From: Phycisphaerae bacterium
GTDB taxonomy: Bacteria; Planctomycetota; Phycisphaerae; UBA1845
Length of the DNA: 44,548 bases
Assembly: GCA_029260135.1 (NCBI GenBank)
Contig: JAJDDV010000220.1
Coordinates: forward strand, 1-44,548
Direction of reading: 5' to 3'
The notes under the pieces were generated by a model. That model was not told where the DNA came from. It did not search any database and saw only the letters and a list, made by a program, of their open reading frames with translations. Shown here one piece after another: positions 43,175-44,548 of this stretch (position 1 is the stretch's first letter; every line of letters starts with the position of its first letter). Position numbers and translations under genes: made by a program.

Positions 43175-44548
43175 GGGGTGGGGCGTTTCCGGGTGCCCTT
43201 CGTGGGGCTCTGGGGGCGCTGGCCGTGCTGTCCCTGGCTCGGACGCGTGGCGCTGGCGCCGTCTTTCTTAGAGCGTTTCGACGCATCGCGGCCGTAGGAC
43301 TGGCCGGGCCGGCCCTGACCGGGACGTCGCGACATTCCGGAAGATTGGCCGTGTGCGCCTTGGGGTCGTCGGTTCATCGCGCCCTGATGGGCGGCGGATC
43401 CGGCACCTGGACTTCCTGTCGAACTGCCTTTTCGCGTGTTTCCGTTCCAGGACTGTCCGCGTCGCGTACCGGGTGGGAGGTCGGGGATGAGGCGTTTATG
43501 TTCGTCGGTGAAGGCAAGGAGAATATTCTGGCCTGGTGTGACGCCTTCGGCGATTTGTGCCCATTCGGCGCCGATGGCTCCGAGCTGGACCTCGACCGGT
43601 GCAACCTTGCGACGGTTGATGCCGAAAACGTATCGCTTGCCCGCTTTTGAATAGACCGCTTGCACGGGAACGGCGGGCTCGTCTTCGACGGTCTGAACGA
43701 GAATTTCGACGTGCGCGGTAACCCCGGGCTTGAGGGGGGTTTCCGTGGGATCGAGCGTAATCTCGGTTTCGTATTCTTTCAGATCGGGATTGAGCCAGCG
43801 GTTCTGGGTGTCGGCGACGACGGCGATCTTGGTGACGGAGCCGTCGAACTGTACGTCGGGTATCCCCTCGATTTTGATGCGTGCGGGTTGGCCGAGCTGG
43901 AGCTTATCGGTCTTCGCTTCATGGACGCGAACGAGCACCTGCATCTCGGAGGTGTCGGGGAGTGTCATGAGAATCTGCCGCTCGTGGACGGTTGCGCCCT
44001 CGCGAATCTGCGAATCGTTGGACATAAAGTGGCGTCGGCCGCCGCCGCTGTAATAGACGACAAAGCCTTGGGTCGGTGCGGTGATCCGGCTTTTCTCTTT
44101 CTGGCGCCGCAGTTTGGCGAGCTGTTCTCGGATGAGCTCGAGTTCGGTCTCTTTGCCCTCGAGCGATCGGACCTTCTTGAGTTCCTCCGCGTCGGCGTTC
44201 TTTTTGACGCGTAAGAACTCCTTCTTGGCCTCTTCGAGGTCGGACTCACGTTGCCTGAGGTCGGCGATGTGTGTGTAGTCTTCGAGTACGAGCTTTGCCT
44301 GCTTTGCCTTTTCGAGGTCCCACTTGGCTTTGGTGAAGTTGAACTGGTCGTCCCAGAACTCGGTCTTGGTGATGAAGTTTCGCTCATAGAGCTTCTGGGC
44401 GGCTTCGTAGTCTTCCTCTTCTCGCTGCAGGTTGATTTCGGCCTGCTGGATGGCGATGTGGGCGTCCTTTTGTTTCTGCGCCCAGTCGCCCTTTTTGTAC
44501 TTGTCGAGTGCGAGTTGTTTGAGTTCGATCTGCAGGTCGGCTTTTCGG
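43171..44548 (-). CDS. HlyD/MacA-like efflux adaptor, N-terminus beyond the window
   Basis: About 459 residues are visible; the gene runs off the right edge, and the ATG at 44025 is internal. The frame reads without a break from 44547: a long coiled-coil hairpin (LQIELKQLALDKYKKGD, EDYEAAQKLYERNFITKTEF, LEEAKKEFLRVKKNADAEEL), the lipoyl/barrel return RITAPTQGFVVYYSGGG, and beta-barrel parts (VRVHEAKTDKLQLGQPARIK, LKPGVTAHVEILVQTVED). Such periplasmic adaptors link an ABC or RND pump to the outer membrane. The last 100 residues are an unusual Gly/Arg/Ser/Gln-rich, strongly basic disordered tail (GQSWNGNTRKGSSTGSPGAG). Translation is coupled to the ABC ATPase by ATGA. Confidence 0.87.
   Translation of the reverse strand, partial: RKADLQIELKQLALDKYKKGDWAQKQKDAHIAIQQAEINLQREEEDYEAAQKLYERNFITKTEFWDDQFNFTKAKWDLEKAKQAKLVLEDYTHIADLRQRESDLEEAKKEFLRVKKNADAEELKKVRSLEGKETELELIREQLAKLRRQKEKSRITAPTQGFVVYYSGGGRRHFMSNDSQIREGATVHERQILMTLPDTSEMQVLVRVHEAKTDKLQLGQPARIKIEGIPDVQFDGSVTKIAVVADTQNRWLNPDLKEYETEITLDPTETPLKPGVTAHVEILVQTVEDEPAVPVQAVYSKAGKRYVFGINRRKVAPVEVQLGAIGAEWAQIAEGVTPGQNILLAFTDEHKRLIPDLPPGTRRGQSWNGNTRKGSSTGSPGAGSAAHQGAMNRRPQGAHGQSSGMSRRPGQGRPGQSYGRDASKRSKKDGASATRPSQGQHGQRPQSPTKGTRKRPTP

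Overview
The window reads as a contig from a GC-rich, free-living planctomycete-type bacterium, perhaps of the Phycisphaerae lineage. This is inferred from several traits together: very large secreted proteins carrying Cys-rich DCDDG..FCNG..C repeats, dockerin-like EF-hand repeats, C-terminal 'CGYxL..CPECG' zinc ribbons on membrane proteins, an IPTL-CTERM-like sorting tail, and many short dispersed palindromes between genes. No phage, transposase, CRISPR array or rRNA was seen. The one tRNA is tRNA-Phe(GAA).

Layout. 1-605 is a non-coding mosaic of dispersed repeats. 606-3476 (+) is a family 2 glycosyltransferase followed by a GT-C/TPR membrane protein. A good promoter precedes tRNA-Phe at 3710-3782. 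4188-5666 (-) is a YihY/BrkB membrane protein preceded by a frameshifted remnant that looks AsmA-like. 6402-11877 (-) holds three secreted or surface proteins in a row: a subtilase with P-domain and dockerin-like module, a two-cohesin-like Cys-rich protein, and a cohesin-like protein with a sorting tail. 12947-17422 (+) is a HAF-repeat/lipase/dockerin-like giant. Around 17.86 kb two truncated reading frames diverge from one point, followed by a TPR remnant and an orphan RegA-type response regulator. 19526-25414 (+) is a 1962-residue mosaic subtilase.

25729-27644 (-) is an ECF sigma / zinc-finger anti-sigma / secreted coiled-coil operon; the anti-sigma gene contains a dispersed repeat and probably ends out of frame. 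27897-28842 (+) is an FmdB-type zinc ribbon with two small membrane proteins. 28935-32543 (+) is a tightly packed VIT/CCC1-type transporter, P1B-4-type metal ATPase and divergent SDR. Two zinc-ribbon membrane proteins (32849-33982 + and 35818-36273 -) flank a glutaryl-CoA dehydrogenase-like gene. 36454-38438 (-) is truA followed by a GT4 glycosyltransferase. 38547-40886 (-) is a secreted protein with a duplicated beta-helix. 41343-42134 (-) is a FliA/WhiG-type sigma factor. 42449-44548 (-) is an ABC ATPase and its HlyD/MacA-like adaptor, cut by the window edge.

Two things stand out. First, surface proteins with cohesin-like domains sit beside secreted hydrolases with dockerin-like modules; this could be a cellulosome-like arrangement built on proteases, which is inference only. 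Second, at least six families of short palindromic repeats recur across the 44 kb, often in reverse orientation, clustered at 1-365 and 34084-34299, with one copy inside a coding sequence.
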